Shown in pieces: positions 20,378 to 30,488 of a DNA stretch of 64,000 nt. A model generated the notes under the pieces. That model had not been told where the DNA came from and did no database searches. It was given only the letters and a program-made list of their open reading frames with translations. Numbering within the stretch: the stretch's first letter is position 1; every line of letters begins with the position of its first letter. The position numbers were made by a program, and so were the translations under genes. The DNA is taken from the NCBI GenBank assembly GCA_024426085.1, contig CP087976.1, positions 225,286 through 289,285 on the forward strand. Direction: 5' to 3'. This stretch comes from Rhizobium sp. RCAM05350 (GTDB lineage: Bacteria; Pseudomonadota; Alphaproteobacteria; Rhizobiales; Rhizobiaceae).

Positions 20378-20400
20378 AATAATTCTCATTGAGATTATTA
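20378..20400. promoter_or_regulatory. Imperfect A/T-rich dyad upstream of the lyase operon
   Basis: AATAATTCTCA and TGAGATTATT form an inverted repeat around a central T, 53 bp before the dehydratase start. It could be the binding site of the DauR-like regulator at 26075, but no second copy was found. Confidence 0.3.
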
Positions 20401-20521
20401 GTATAAATTACAGTCTCTGTTGTCAACAGGAGTGAAGTCTGCGTCAGGCCCCTTTTCCTCTTTGTTTCCGATGTCGGGAGGCGATACGCATGCATTCAAG
20501 CCAGGCCTCGCGTCATCGAAC

Positions 20522-22392
20522 TCAGCGCACCGAAGACAATTCCAGCGCCGTCGGTCCGTTTGTTGAAGGGCCGGCCCCGGCCACCTCTGGTCTCATATCC
20601 TCACCGGAAAACGCTGCGAGCAGGCGGGCCGTGTAAGGATGCTGCGGCCGGTCGAGAACATCATCAACATAGCCGGTCTCGACGGCCTCGCCATGGAAGA
20701 GAACCATCACTCGATCCACGACCTGCCGAACGACGGCGAGATCGTGCGTCACGAAGATTGCCGCGGCCTGGGTTTTCCTGACCTGTTCCACGATCAGGTT
20801 CAGAATATCGGCTTGGACGGAGACGTCCAAAGCGCTCGTCGGCTCGTCGAATACGATGACTTCCGGTTGACCGGCGATGGCACAGGCAATGGCGACCCGC
20901 TGCAAAAGGCCGCCCGACAGGCTGCGGGCGTGATTGTCCAAGTTGTAGTGCGGCAGGCGCACCTTGTCGGCGAGCGCCTCCAAATCCGTAACCGAGGAAC
21001 GCTTGCCGGTGGCGAGAGCCAGACTTCTCCCCATCTGCTTTCCGATCTTGCGTCGCCGATTAAGTGCGCTGGCCGGGTTCTGGAAGACGATGCGTATGTT
21101 CGACAGATACCGCGTCATGTTGCTTGAATCCTGACGGGAGTATTTGACCGTTGAGGGCGATGGATCCGGAATCGGCAGCAACGAGGCCCATGATGCCCTT
21201 CAGCAGGGTCGATTTTCCACTTCCGGATTCCCCGACAACGGCAAGGATTTCGCCGGCATGCAGATCAAAGCTGATATTCTCCAGGAATTTGCCTGCAGCG
21301 CTTCCCAGATCCATATCCGATATGAAGACCGCTGACCTTCAATCGTGCCTGCAACGCGGTCTCTTTCGGAAGGTCGCGTTGGACAGCGGCGACGATCGTG
21401 GGTCGCTCCTGCTCAAAAACGGGATGATGGCACCTGAATTGGCGGTCCTTCTCCTCGGTCGGCAACGGCCGCCGGGTCGAACATTCATCCGTGGCGAATT
21501 CGCATCTCGGTGCGAACAGACAGCCGCTCAGGAGGCTGAGCTGGCGCGGGGAGGGGGCGCTCCCGCGATCCCCCTAAGGTCCCGTCGCTCCCTGATGGAC
21601 GGAAGACAGGCCAGCAGCGCCTTGGTGTAAGGATGCCGCGGCTGCGTGATCAGATTGTCGGCAGGCCCCTGTTCCACCAGTTCGCCGCCATACATGACCG
21701 CAATGTTGTCACAGAGCCTGTGCACCTGACTTATATCGTGGGAGATGAGCAACAAGCCCGCCTGACGTTCCCGTCGTAGCGTTCTCAGAAGCTCGATGAT
21801 CTCGCTTGCGACGGTCGCATCCAGCCCCGTCGTCGGCCTCGTCCAGGACGAGGACTGCCGGATCGTTTGCAAGTGCAAGCGCGATCACCACGCGCTGCTG
21901 CATGCCGCCCGATAGCTGGTGGGGGTAGCAGGTCAGGACATGGTCCACATTGCGGATCTTGACGCTGTCGAGCAGAGCGGCCGCGCGAGAGCGTCGCTGG
22001 TCGGAAGGCATGCCGAGCAGCCGGAGCCGCTGGTCGAAGACTGCCATGATGCGGCGGCTTGGATCGAGTGCCGCAGCCGGGTTCTGAAAAACGACCGAGA
22101 GCCGTCTGGCTGCTTCAAGCCGGCTGCGCCCGACCCGCACGCCGCCGACGCTTTGCCCCTCGATCTGTATGGAGCCGCCGGTCACGATGCCGCCGGGCGG
22201 GAGACAGCCCGCCAGGGCCAGCGCAAGGGTCGATTTGCCCGAGCCGGATTCTCCGACCAGTCCAAGTGCCGTTCCCGGCCGCACATCGAGCGAAACGTTG
22301 CGAACGACACTAAGGATACCGTTGCCGGCGCGATAGCCGATCGACACGTTGTCGCAAGCGAGAGCCGTCTGTGGGGCAAACGTATTGTTCAT
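20522..22392 (-). CDS. Fused DppD-DppF peptide ABC transporter ATPase (frameshifted)
   Basis: Two ATPase domains in one reading unit of about 620 residues. Domain 1 has Walker A GLVGESGSGKST, signature LSGGMQQRV and Walker B VLVLDE. It is followed by the oligopeptide-transporter cysteine motif (FAPRCEFATDEC), which leads without a stop into domain 2: Walker A VVGESGSGKST, signature LSGGLLQRV and Walker B VIVFDEPTSALD. Frame changes lie near 21835, 21555, 21310 and 21130. Its start overlaps the upstream permease stop by 4 bp. The fusion resembles GsiA/YejF-type proteins. It energises uptake of a peptide or opine-like substrate. Confidence 0.8.
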
Positions 22393-23189
22393 TCGTATCG
22401 CTCCGCAAAATGTTCGGTCAGCAGATTCATGGACGTCACCAGAAGGGCTATCGCCAAAGCGGGAAAAAGGGTTGGCCACCACATTCCCGATATCAGCTGC
22501 TGGTATTCCTCGTTGATCATGAGGCCCCAGTCGGCGGTCGGCGGCTGGACGCCAAATCCGAGAAAGGACAAGCTCGTGCGGCGACGAAAATCGCGTAGCA
22601 GGTGCGCACCGAGAACTCGACGACGATGATCGGGACGGTATTCGGCAGGATCTCGATGAGCATGACATACCAGGCATGTTCGCCTCGAAGTTTCGCTTGA
22701 GCAACGTAGTCAAGATTTGCCTCGGCGATGACTGCGCTTCGAAACGTTCGAGACACGGGCGCGGCAAAAATCAATCCGATGATCAGCCCGACGCCGATCG
22801 TGGTCGGGGTAAGCGAGACGACAACAGCGAGAGCGATGAGAATGGTCGGGACAGCAAGAATGGCATCGACCAGCCGGCTCAACACCTCGTCGATCCAACC
22901 CTGGAAATAGCCGGCGCAGAAACCCACGATCGCGCCGACAATGATCGAGATAGACGCAGCGAGTGGTGCAATGACAAGGATGGTCCGCGAGCCTGCCAAG
23001 ACGCGGGCGAACACATCGCGTCCGAACTTGTCCGTACCAAACCAGTGTACTGAGGACGGCGGGAGGTAATTGTCAAAGGGCAGCGTGGCCGTCTGGATCC
23101 TGTATCGGCAACCAAGGGTAGGAGAAACCAACGACGATGAAGGCTGCCAGGACAAATGTTCCCAACCATACACCCGGAGAGCGAAACAT
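22389..23189 (-). CDS. Peptide ABC transporter permease, DppC type (frameshifted)
   Basis: A membrane subunit of about 266 residues. GTDKFGRDVFARVLAGSR is the DppC hallmark near residue 55, and several hydrophobic helices follow. The cytoplasmic loop YVAQAKLRGEHAWYVMLIEI meets the ATPase, and the C-terminus has LSFLGFGVQPPTADWG. The start ATG 23189 and correct N-terminus (MFRSPGVWLGTFVL) need a frame change near 23075. Another lies near 22590. It sits between the DppB-like permease and the fused ATPase. Confidence 0.84.
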
Positions 23190-23201
23190 GATGATGTCCT
23201 C

Positions 23202-24153
23202 CTATTTGAACCGACGCCGGGGATCCAGCATCTGCACGAGCAGGTCGCCGAGCAGAATGGACAGCATGAAGAAGATGCCCGAGACCAGAACGCTCGACAT
23301 GAGCATCGGTATGTCGAGCTTGCGTGCAGCATTCAGGATCAGAAGGCCGATACCGTCATAGTTGAACAGAAGCTCTACGACGGTAAGGCTGCCGAGCAGA
23401 TAGCCGACCTGGGTTGCTATCACCGGTATGGTGGGAACGACGCTGTTCGCGAGGACATTCTGGCGAAAGATGTCCGCCTCGCTCGATCCCAGGGTCCTGG
23501 CGAAACGCACGTGATCCGAAAGATAGACTTCTCGGGCTCGCGCCCTGATCATTCGCGTGAGATACCCGCAAAGAGATAGCGAGATGGTAATGGCGGGCAG
23601 AACCAGAGCCCACAACCTGTCCCCCAGCCCCCTCCGGCGGACACGTCGGCCGACGTCGGGAAAACTGCCAGCGTTACGCCGAAAATGATCAGCAGCACGA
23701 CGCCAACGACGAACTCCGGAATAGCCGTCATGATGACGCTGGCAACGGTTGTCGTTGCGCCAATCCAGTTCCTGTCGTTGCGGGCTGCGGTCAGCCCAAT
23801 GACCACACTGAAGGGCAGGGCGATCGCCACGCTGAATGTCGCCAGGAGAAGAGAATTTGCAAAGGCGCGTGCGACGAAGGGACCCACCGCTTCCCGATAG
23901 ACAAACGAGGTTCCGAAATTCCCCGGACGAAGTTGCCGACCCATTCCAGATATTGAACGATCACCGGTCGGTTGACGCCGAGGGCCTCGTTGAGCTTGTC
24001 AACAGATCGCTGGTCCGCCATGGAACCTAGAATCCGCCTTCCCACGTCTCCCGGCATCACCTGGATCACGAAGAAGATGATGAAGCTGAGAAGGAGCAGG
24101 GAGAGGAGGCTTAGGCCTCCTCTCCGTAGAAGGGCTTTCACCCCGGAGTTCAT
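23202..24153 (-). CDS. Peptide ABC transporter permease, DppB type (frameshifted)
   Basis: About 317 residues. An N-terminal membrane anchor (LLSLLLLSFIIFFVIQVMPGD) precedes the typical DppB region LNEALGVNRPVIVQYLEW. The loop TRMIRARAREVYLSDHVRFARTLG near the middle contacts the ATPase, and the C-terminus is GDLLVQMLDPRRRF. The start ATG 24153 overlaps the stop of the binding-protein gene by 4 bp. Frame changes lie near 23915 and 23600. Confidence 0.84.
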
Positions 24154-25742
24154 GCGACGAACCCGGCTTCGCCGAGGAACAAATGCCCCATCGCGGTCGG
24201 CTCGACGCCGGTTATGCGAAAGCGAATGCACTACATTGAAGTTATAGAAATACAGGTTGAGCTGCGGGGTTTCCTCCAGGAGAAGGCGCTGCATGTCGCC
24301 GGCCTTTTCCTGCTGCACTTTCAAATCTGTGGCCGCGAAGTATTCCGCCATGAGGCCGTCGTATGTCGGATTCTTGAAATGCGACGCATTCCAGGGGCCG
24401 GACGAGGACAGCTGAGCGAACAGGAAGACGTTCGGAATGCCGCGATGGCCGTAATCGTCAATTCCGAACGGCGAGTCGAGCATCGGAGATGTGCCGAACT
24501 TCAGATCGCCAAAATACTGGTCGACGCCCATCTGGACGATGTTGACGTTGATGCCGATCTCCTTCAACTGATCCTGCACCAAGACCACGAGCTCCGGCGC
24601 GACGCCGGATTTCTGCGCGAGAAGATCGACCGAGAAACCGTCCGGAACGCCTGCCTCGGCCATCAGCGCCTTGGCAGCGGGGATGTCCCTAATACGCTGA
24701 GGAACGGATTTGTCGGTGGACGCAAAGAGTTGTGAAAATGGCGTGTCGTTTCCGATTTCGGCCTTGTCGTTGAAGAGAGCCTTGACGATCGCCGACCGGT
24801 CGATCGTCATTGCGACGGCCCTTCGGATGCGCGTGTCGTTGAAGGGCGGTACGTCGGTCCGCATGTGGATCGGCTGATGCGTCGAGCTTGCGAAGCTGAT
24901 CACTTCGAGCTTCGGATTGCGAAAAAGTGCCGCTCCGTTCCGCGTCGGGAATGATGTCAGCAGTTCGGCAGCGCCGCTCTGAATTGCCAGAATGGCAGCT
25001 CCGATCTCATCGTAGTATGTCCACGCGACCTGGTCGAAATTCGGAGCAGGACCCCAGTAGGCGTCATTCCTGACATAGGTCACGCCACGGCCCGTTCTGA
25101 CCTCCTGAAGCTTCCAGGGGCCGGTGCCATTCTGCTTGGACGCAAAGTCCGTGTTGTCACCATTCTTGAGGATGATGCAGTTGTAGTTGTCCGAGGATGC
25201 CGTGTAGGGGAAGTTGCCGTACGGGGCATCGAGCGTGAACTCCACAGTCGTGTCGTCCGTAGCCACAGCGCCACCTGTACTGAGGATTCCCTGAAGCGCA
25301 GAGAGCGCGTTGGAACCAATCGCCGGATCGGCGTGGCGGTTGAAGGTGGCGGCGACGTCCTTCGCCGTCAGAGCGCTTCCATCGTGAAACAGCACGCCTT
25401 GCCTGATCTTGTAGACCCATACCTTGCCACCGTCGCGGGCGCCCAGCTTTCCGCAAGTACTGGCTTCAAGGTGCCGTCGCGACGTGAAATCGCAAGGTAT
25501 TCCCCCGGCTGGCTAATCAGCAGACGGCCGCCGTCCTCCGATACTGCGAAAGGATCGAGTGCCGTTGCCGGCGTAATGGTGGCGGCCTTGAGAGTGCCAC
25601 CTTTTTCAATCGATGCGGCCAAGGTATCGCGTGGCAGCATGGATGCCGCGAGGGCAGCGCCGCCAGCCGCCAGCAAGGCGCGCCTCGAGATACCCGACTG
25701 CAAGAAAGGCACTGATAGTTGGTTCTGTCGCTTATCACGCAT
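24150..25742 (-). CDS. Peptide/opine-type ABC substrate-binding protein (frameshifted)
   Basis: A family-5 (DppA/OppA) solute receptor of about 530 residues. The leader ISRRALLAAGGAALAASM has a twin-arginine character. The mature region includes DGSALTAKDVAATF, GTGPWKLQ and NDTRIRRAVAMTIDR, all typical. Frame changes lie near 25400 (before LFHDGSALT) and near 24215, where the true tail ends in GHLFLGEAGFVA. It is the first gene of the minus-strand importer operon. Its partners suggest uptake of an amino-acid derivative rather than general peptides. Confidence 0.86.
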
Positions 25743-26074
25743 TTTCTTTTCCCTCTGAAAGCTGGCTTACGAGGTGCATGCTAGTCCACTAGTTGTTGAG
25801 AATACAAGTCCCAATGCGAAATTTTGTCACAATCATTGTTGCAACTCCGCCATGCTGAAATTCTGGGCAGGTCCGGCCTGCGATATCAGGGGGTTACTGG
25901 ACGGTGCACAAAACGTGGGCGGGAAGAGAAATGCCAGATTTCCGTTGCAGGTAGAGAAAGGATCAGGTGCCCAGACACATGTTGGCGACGTTTTCTCAGC
26001 CGGCTCTTCTGGAAACGGTTCTCATCTGCCGTCGCGTTGCCGCGGCGAAGGTCCGGAAATCGGCGGTTCAGAGG
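25743..26074. other. Intergenic region upstream of the binding-protein gene
   Basis: 332 bp with no convincing gene. It must hold the importer promoter (25760-25860 is A/T-rich) and the 3' end of the regulator gene. CTAGTCCACTAG at 25780-25791 is an imperfect dyad. Confidence 0.4.
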
Positions 26075-26782
26075 TCAGGTGCTGCGCGCTTCGGCAAGGT
26101 AGCGGTATAGCGCGGCACGTGATACCTCGAGTTGCCGCGCGACATATTCCGCGGCACCTCTGGCCTCGAACAGACCGGCCTGTTCGATGATTGCGACGAG
26201 TTCGATGCGGTCGCTCTTCGTCAACGCGCTCAACGTGCAGGATTGCTCCCTGAGGAAATGAGCGGTGACACCGTTGATCTTTTCGCGCCAGTCTTTCGCA
26301 AACAGTGACGCGGGCTGTACCGCTGCCTGATTGAACTGCAGCAGAGTTTCGACGGCCTTGCGCACGCCGTCGAACGGCGTGAGGTCGAGGTTTACGCACA
26401 GGTAGCCGATCGACCGGTCGTCAAAATCCTTGATGACCGTCGTTATCGAGCGCAAGCTGCGACCGTCCACGTGTTCTTTTTCATACGGTCCGAGAATTAG
26501 CCCAACTTGCGCAAGCTCGGGGTCATCGTCGAGCAGTGACGGGTCTCCAATCACCCTTTTCGAAAAGGCATTCGCAATGTAGGCTATTCGTCCCGTAACG
26601 ATGTCGTGGATCACCACCTCGGCGTGAGGGCGCAGCAGTTCCACGATGGCGTCTGCCGTAGGATAGTGCCGCGTCAAAATTTCCTCACGGGATGGCATGA
26701 CGCTCCGAAGTTGACCCACGATGCTGGATGGAGACCCGTCAACCTCTGTGCTTTTGGTTCGGACGCTCATTTTGCCTGCCAT
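26075..26782 (-). CDS. DauR/YheO-like PAS-HTH transcriptional regulator
   Basis: About 235 residues from ATG 26782; an upstream TTG at 26818 would add 12. The YheO-type PAS domain spans roughly residues 30-150 (EVVIHDIVTGRIAYIANAF, GYLCVNLDL). The C-terminal helix-turn-helix ends LEVSRAALYRYLAEA. DauR, the best-known relative, represses D-arginine catabolism and sits beside D-amino-acid genes. Lying next to an importer, cyclodeaminase-like, racemase and M20 genes, it is the likely regulator of this cluster. No frameshift seen. Confidence 0.85.
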   Translation of the reverse strand: MAGKMSVRTKSTEVDGSPSSIVGQLRSVMPSREEILTRHYPTADAIVELLRPHAEVVIHDIVTGRIAYIANAFSKRVIGDPSLLDDDPELAQVGLILGPYEKEHVDGRSLRSITTVIKDFDDRSIGYLCVNLDLTPFDGVRKAVETLLQFNQAAVQPASLFAKDWREKINGVTAHFLREQSCTLSALTKSDRIELVAIIEQAGLFEARGAAEYVARQLEVSRAALYRYLAEARST

Positions 26783-26838
26783 ATTCGTTTGCACTGATTT
26801 AAAGAATTTTTCCGCCAAACCCGGCAGAGAGGGAGGAC

Positions 26839-27591
26839 CTAAGCTCCATAATCGGACCCTGTGCTGTCAAGCCGACGCTTGATGCTTTTGAGGTGATGCT
26901 CGGCGCCCAGCTTGCTGCCAAGGCGAAACTGCCGATAGGTCTCCTCTGCAACGGCAGAAGGAACTTCCAGGAGCGCTCTCCCGGTCGATTCGGCAATTGT
27001 CTGCACTTCGCAAGTCCGCTCGAGATAATAAAGATCGTCCCATGCATCGGCGACCGTTTCTCCGATCACCATCACCCCGTGATTTCGCATAAACACGATC
27101 TCGGCCTCACCGATACAGTCTGCGATCCGGTCTCCTTCCGACCCATCAAGCGCAAGCCCGTTGTAGTTCTCGTCCACCAGAGTTCGACCGTAGAAGCGCA
27201 AAGCATTCTGACACGTCCACTTGAGCGGTGCTCCCTCGACCATACTGAGCGCCGTGGCGTAGGGCATGTGGGTATGAAAGGCCACCCGGGCACGCGGCAC
27301 CCGTTTATGGATCCGGCTATGAATGAAAAATGCGGTGTCCTCGGGGACACCATCGCCTTGCAGCACATTGTTGTCGAAATCGCACACGAGAAGATCGGAA
27401 GCCCGTATTTCCGAAAATGCAAGCCCGAACGGGTTGACGATGAACAGATCCTCGCGTCCGGGCACCACTGAGGAGAAATGATTGCAAATGCCTTCTGACA
27501 GCCCGAAATCAGCTGCCGCCCGAAAACATGCAGCCAGGTCCGTCTTCATTTCGTTCAGCGCGTTCTGGTCGAGGTCCAGATTGGTAAGCAT
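26839..27591 (-). CDS. Class II aldolase/adducin family protein
   Basis: An intact protein of about 250 residues from ATG 27591; a longer reading frame to 27693 adds an unconserved tail. Zinc ligands are visible in FHTHMPYATAL near residue 105 and in MRNHGVMVIGE near residue 165. SEGICNHFSSVVP near residue 28 is the phosphate/substrate loop seen in non-sugar aldolase-fold proteins. It is upstream of the DauR-like regulator on the same strand. It could cleave or decarboxylate a hydroxy-acid product; the substrate is not deducible. Confidence 0.83.
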   Translation of the reverse strand: MLTNLDLDQNALNEMKTDLAACFRAAADFGLSEGICNHFSSVVPGREDLFIVNPFGLAFSEIRASDLLVCDFDNNVLQGDGVPEDTAFFIHSRIHKRVPRARVAFHTHMPYATALSMVEGAPLKWTCQNALRFYGRTLVDENYNGLALDGSEGDRIADCIGEAEIVFMRNHGVMVIGETVADAWDDLYYLERTCEVQTIAESTGRALLEVPSAVAEETYRQFRLGSKLGAEHHLKSIKRRLDSTGSDYGA

Positions 27592-27921
27592 TGTCCATCC
27601 ATTGCTTTTTAATGCACCAAGCATTTTGCGTGAGGTGCCTAATTGAGAATGATTAATTAGGTCACCAATGGTGTGTTGAGGCGCATAACACATACCGATG
27701 ATACTAGATCCGTCACACCATTTTGAGATTTTATTTCACACTGATACGTTTTATGTCAATAAGTGCGCTCTTATAAAATAAGTGCTTCTATCGTCCGCAG
27801 CCTAAGGCTTTGACGTTTTGATTGAATTCGCTCGACAATCGGTTGCGAAACGCGCCTGTTTGGAGCGACGTCTGGCGTCAACGCAGGGCCTTGAAAGTAG
27901 CCGAAGCCTGAACTCGAGTCG

Positions 27922-28560
27922 ATGGTCGAGGACAATGAGGCGTCGCCGTTAAGCGTAGCGGCCGAGCAATATGCGCAGAACAGCCAGGCCCAATCGCCCA
28001 TCCGGCGGATCAACCGCATACCGATCGTTGTCATCATCGTCCTGGCAGTCGCGTTCCTTGGCGTCATCTTCTACGGGCTTGCCTCACGCGGGCTCTACTT
28101 CGACAAGGACAAGGGTCCGGAGACGAGTTCTGGCAACCCCGCCTCGACGTTTGCCGACCAGATCAAACGCGGCGTCACCGATGGCATTATCGGCGAGCCG
28201 CAACAGCAGACCACCTTCCAGCCAGCACCGGTCGAGACAAAGCAGGCAGAGGAAAAGACCGTTCATCCTTTCATACCGCAGCCAGTGCAACGCGAGGTGC
28301 AGCAACGCGGCCAGGAGCTCGAAGCGGAAGGGGCTTGGCGGGTTCGTCTGGCACGAGAACAACAGGAGCAGGTTCTGCGGGAACATCAGCGCCAGCGGAT
28401 GGCCCGCCTGCAGGCGAACGATGCCGCCTACGCCGCGCCGCTTGCTATTGATCGCAGCAAGCTTGAAGCGCGTGCGGAAACGAATGACGCAACTGCGGAC
28501 AGGGCAGCGAGGTCGACAAACACGGGCAGCGCGCCCGATCTCTATGCGGCCGCGCTGCGC
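27922..28560 (+). pseudogene. trbI: trbI 5' fragment (Trb conjugation), 3' end replaced
   Basis: The first ~212 residues are those of TrbI/VirB10 proteins from Ti- and symbiosis-plasmid Trb systems. They show SPIRRINRIPIVVIIVLAVA (inner-membrane helix at ~27-50), GPETSSGNPASTFADQIKRG, then a proline/glutamine-rich periplasmic stretch and GSAPDLYAAAL. At this point TrbI should continue into its beta-barrel domain; instead the frame runs into an ABC permease. The preceding trbH and the rest of the trb operon are absent, so this is a relic left by a recombination event. Confidence 0.8.
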
Positions 28561-29364
28561 CGGGCTCGGTGGTCAGAGGGGGCACAGGCAGGCATGACTG
28601 CTGTTGGTCTGGTGTTCATTCTTGCCAGCGTCCTTCCTCTCACCCTGGTCGTGCTGTCCTCCGTGAGCCAAGCATCCGGACCCAACATCAGCTACGGCAC
28701 ATTAACCTTGTCCAATTTCGAGCGAATTTTCAGCACTACAGCATGGCAAGCGCTCAGCAATACGCTCTACTTGACGTGTATCACGACCGTCGCCTCGACC
28801 TTGTTTGCCATTCTCACCGCTTACTGCATCGTTAAAAAGCGCAGCGGTTTGACAAGCGTTCTCGACGTGCTGCTGACCGTGCCCCTCACGGTCGTGGGTA
28901 CAGTCTTGGGTATTGCCCTCGTCGGTACCTTCAACAGCGGGTTCCTCGTCCTTACCGGAGGGCCACTTATCCTTGTTATCGCTTACTTCTTCCGGCGCAT
29001 GCCGTTTGGTGTTCGGTCAGCAACCGGCGCCCTTTACAGTCTCAGCGATTCAATCGAAGAGGCGGCAATCAACCTGGGTGTGTCGCCCTTGGCCGCATTC
29101 TTCAAGGTCATCGTCCCGGTGATGTGGCCTGCAGTACTGGCTGCAGCTATCCTGTAATGGGTCACCACACTCTCTGAGTTGTCGGCTACCCTAGTCCTTT
29201 ACGGCGGTGGTTTGGCTACCCTCCCTGTCGAAATTTACCAGCAGATCGACAGCAACCGTACCACGATATCGTCTGCGTTCAGCGTGGTTCTCCTCGCGGT
29301 CGTCTTCGCACCCCTCGTTCTTGCGAGAATCTTCGGCCTTTCTATTCTCAAGACAAAACCCTAA
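28561..29364 (+). pseudogene. ABC transporter permease fused to trbI, with nonsense codon
   Basis: About 265 residues of a binding-protein-dependent permease, iron(III)/phosphonate/polyamine type. Several helices are followed by the EAA loop IEEAAINLGVSPLAAFFKVI near 29060-29115. A TAA at 29155-29157 interrupts AAAIL-stop-WVTTLSELSATLV, after which the same frame continues to 29364. Homologues usually have Ser or Asn there. ATG 28594 could be its own start. With no ATPase or binding protein nearby and a fused front end, it is very probably dead. Confidence 0.77.
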
Positions 29365-29380
29365 ACATATGAGGCATATA

Positions 29381-30261
29381 ATGAATACTAGTAGTGGCGA
29401 AAGCATCCGCGTCGGCTTTGTGGGCTACGGAGAGGCCGGAAGGTCGATCGGTGGCGGTCTGGCGGAGCAGCCGGGAGTAAGCGTTGTTGTGTACGATCCG
29501 AGGTTTGTCAGGGAACCCGGAACTGATCCCTCCCGGTGCGACAGCAGTAGGAAGTGTTGAAGAGCTCGCGGCGATGGTGGAGATCATCTTTTCGACGGTG
29601 GTGGCGGCTGTTGCCATAAAGGCGGCACAAGACGTTGCGCGCTACCTGGGTCCCTCACACTTCTATGTGGACCTCAATTCCGTCTCCCCTGCCACGAAGC
29701 AGCTGATCGGCGACGCCATAACGGCATCCGGGGCGCTGTTCGTGGAAGGCGGGATCATGACGAACGTTGCAAAGGAGCGGCATCGGGTTCCGATCTTTGC
29801 ATGTGGGCCGGGGTCGGGCCGGCTGAGTTCGTTTGCCAATGCGCGGCTCGGTATGCAGATTGAAGATCTGGGCGAGCGATTGGGACAGGCTTCGGCAGCC
29901 AAAATGTTCCGCAGTATCCTCGTCAAAGGACTGGAGGCGCTCTTCTTAGAGTGCTTCGCCGCGTCGGGACGGTTCGGTGTTGAGGATCGCGTTCTCGAAA
30001 TGGTGCAGCTGGGATATCCAGGCCCTGACTGGCGTCAATGGGCACGCTCATTCATCGGCCGTACAGCGAGATCACGGCGCAAGACGTGCGGACGAGATGA
30101 TTGAAGTTGCCGCGACTTTGAAAGAGATGGGCATTGAACCTTTCATGTCGAGTGCAGCCTCACATAGGATCAAGGCGGGAGCAGGTAGCCTCGCCAAGGC
30201 CAATCTCAGCAAAACGGACGACAGTGTGAAACAACTTGCTGCCGCACTCGCGGCATCTTGA
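29381..30261 (+). CDS. NAD(P)-binding 6-phosphogluconate dehydrogenase-like protein, DUF1932 (frameshifted)
   Basis: About 290 residues. The N-terminal NAD motif is GFVGYGEAGRSIGGGL, followed by YVDLNSVSPATKQ and FVEGGIMTN. These correspond to the beta-hydroxyacid dehydrogenase fold, though the usual GGxxG active loop is altered. The C-terminal part fits the DUF1932 helical domain (EMIEVAATLKEMGIEPFM). Frame changes fall near 29520 and 30025-30060. It would reduce or oxidise a hydroxy acid. It lies directly after the broken permease, so the original context is uncertain. Confidence 0.72.
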
Positions 30262-30297
30262 ATTAAGCCCCGTAAGTTGTGTTTCTCTGAGTGCAAG

Positions 30298-30319
30298 TGG
30301 GCGTGCGGGAGCGCGCCCA
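30298..30319. terminator. Stem-loop after the DUF1932 gene
   Basis: TGGGCGTGC and GCGCGCCCA pair with one mismatch around a 4-nt loop, followed by ACTTTGTTTCC. The stem is strong but the T tract weak, so this is a possible terminator. Confidence 0.4.
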
Positions 30320-30488
30320 ACTTTGTTTCCTCGGTATTTATAATGCTTGTAGCCGGATCTTTCTCGTCATTTCCGATTGAGAAAAAGACAGAAGCCCTGT
30401 CGCCGGAATTTCACGACTTGCGCAAGAAGCTGTCGCTCCTGGCGACGGTAAAGGCTGCTAGGAAACCCGGTACAGAGGGCTAAAATTA

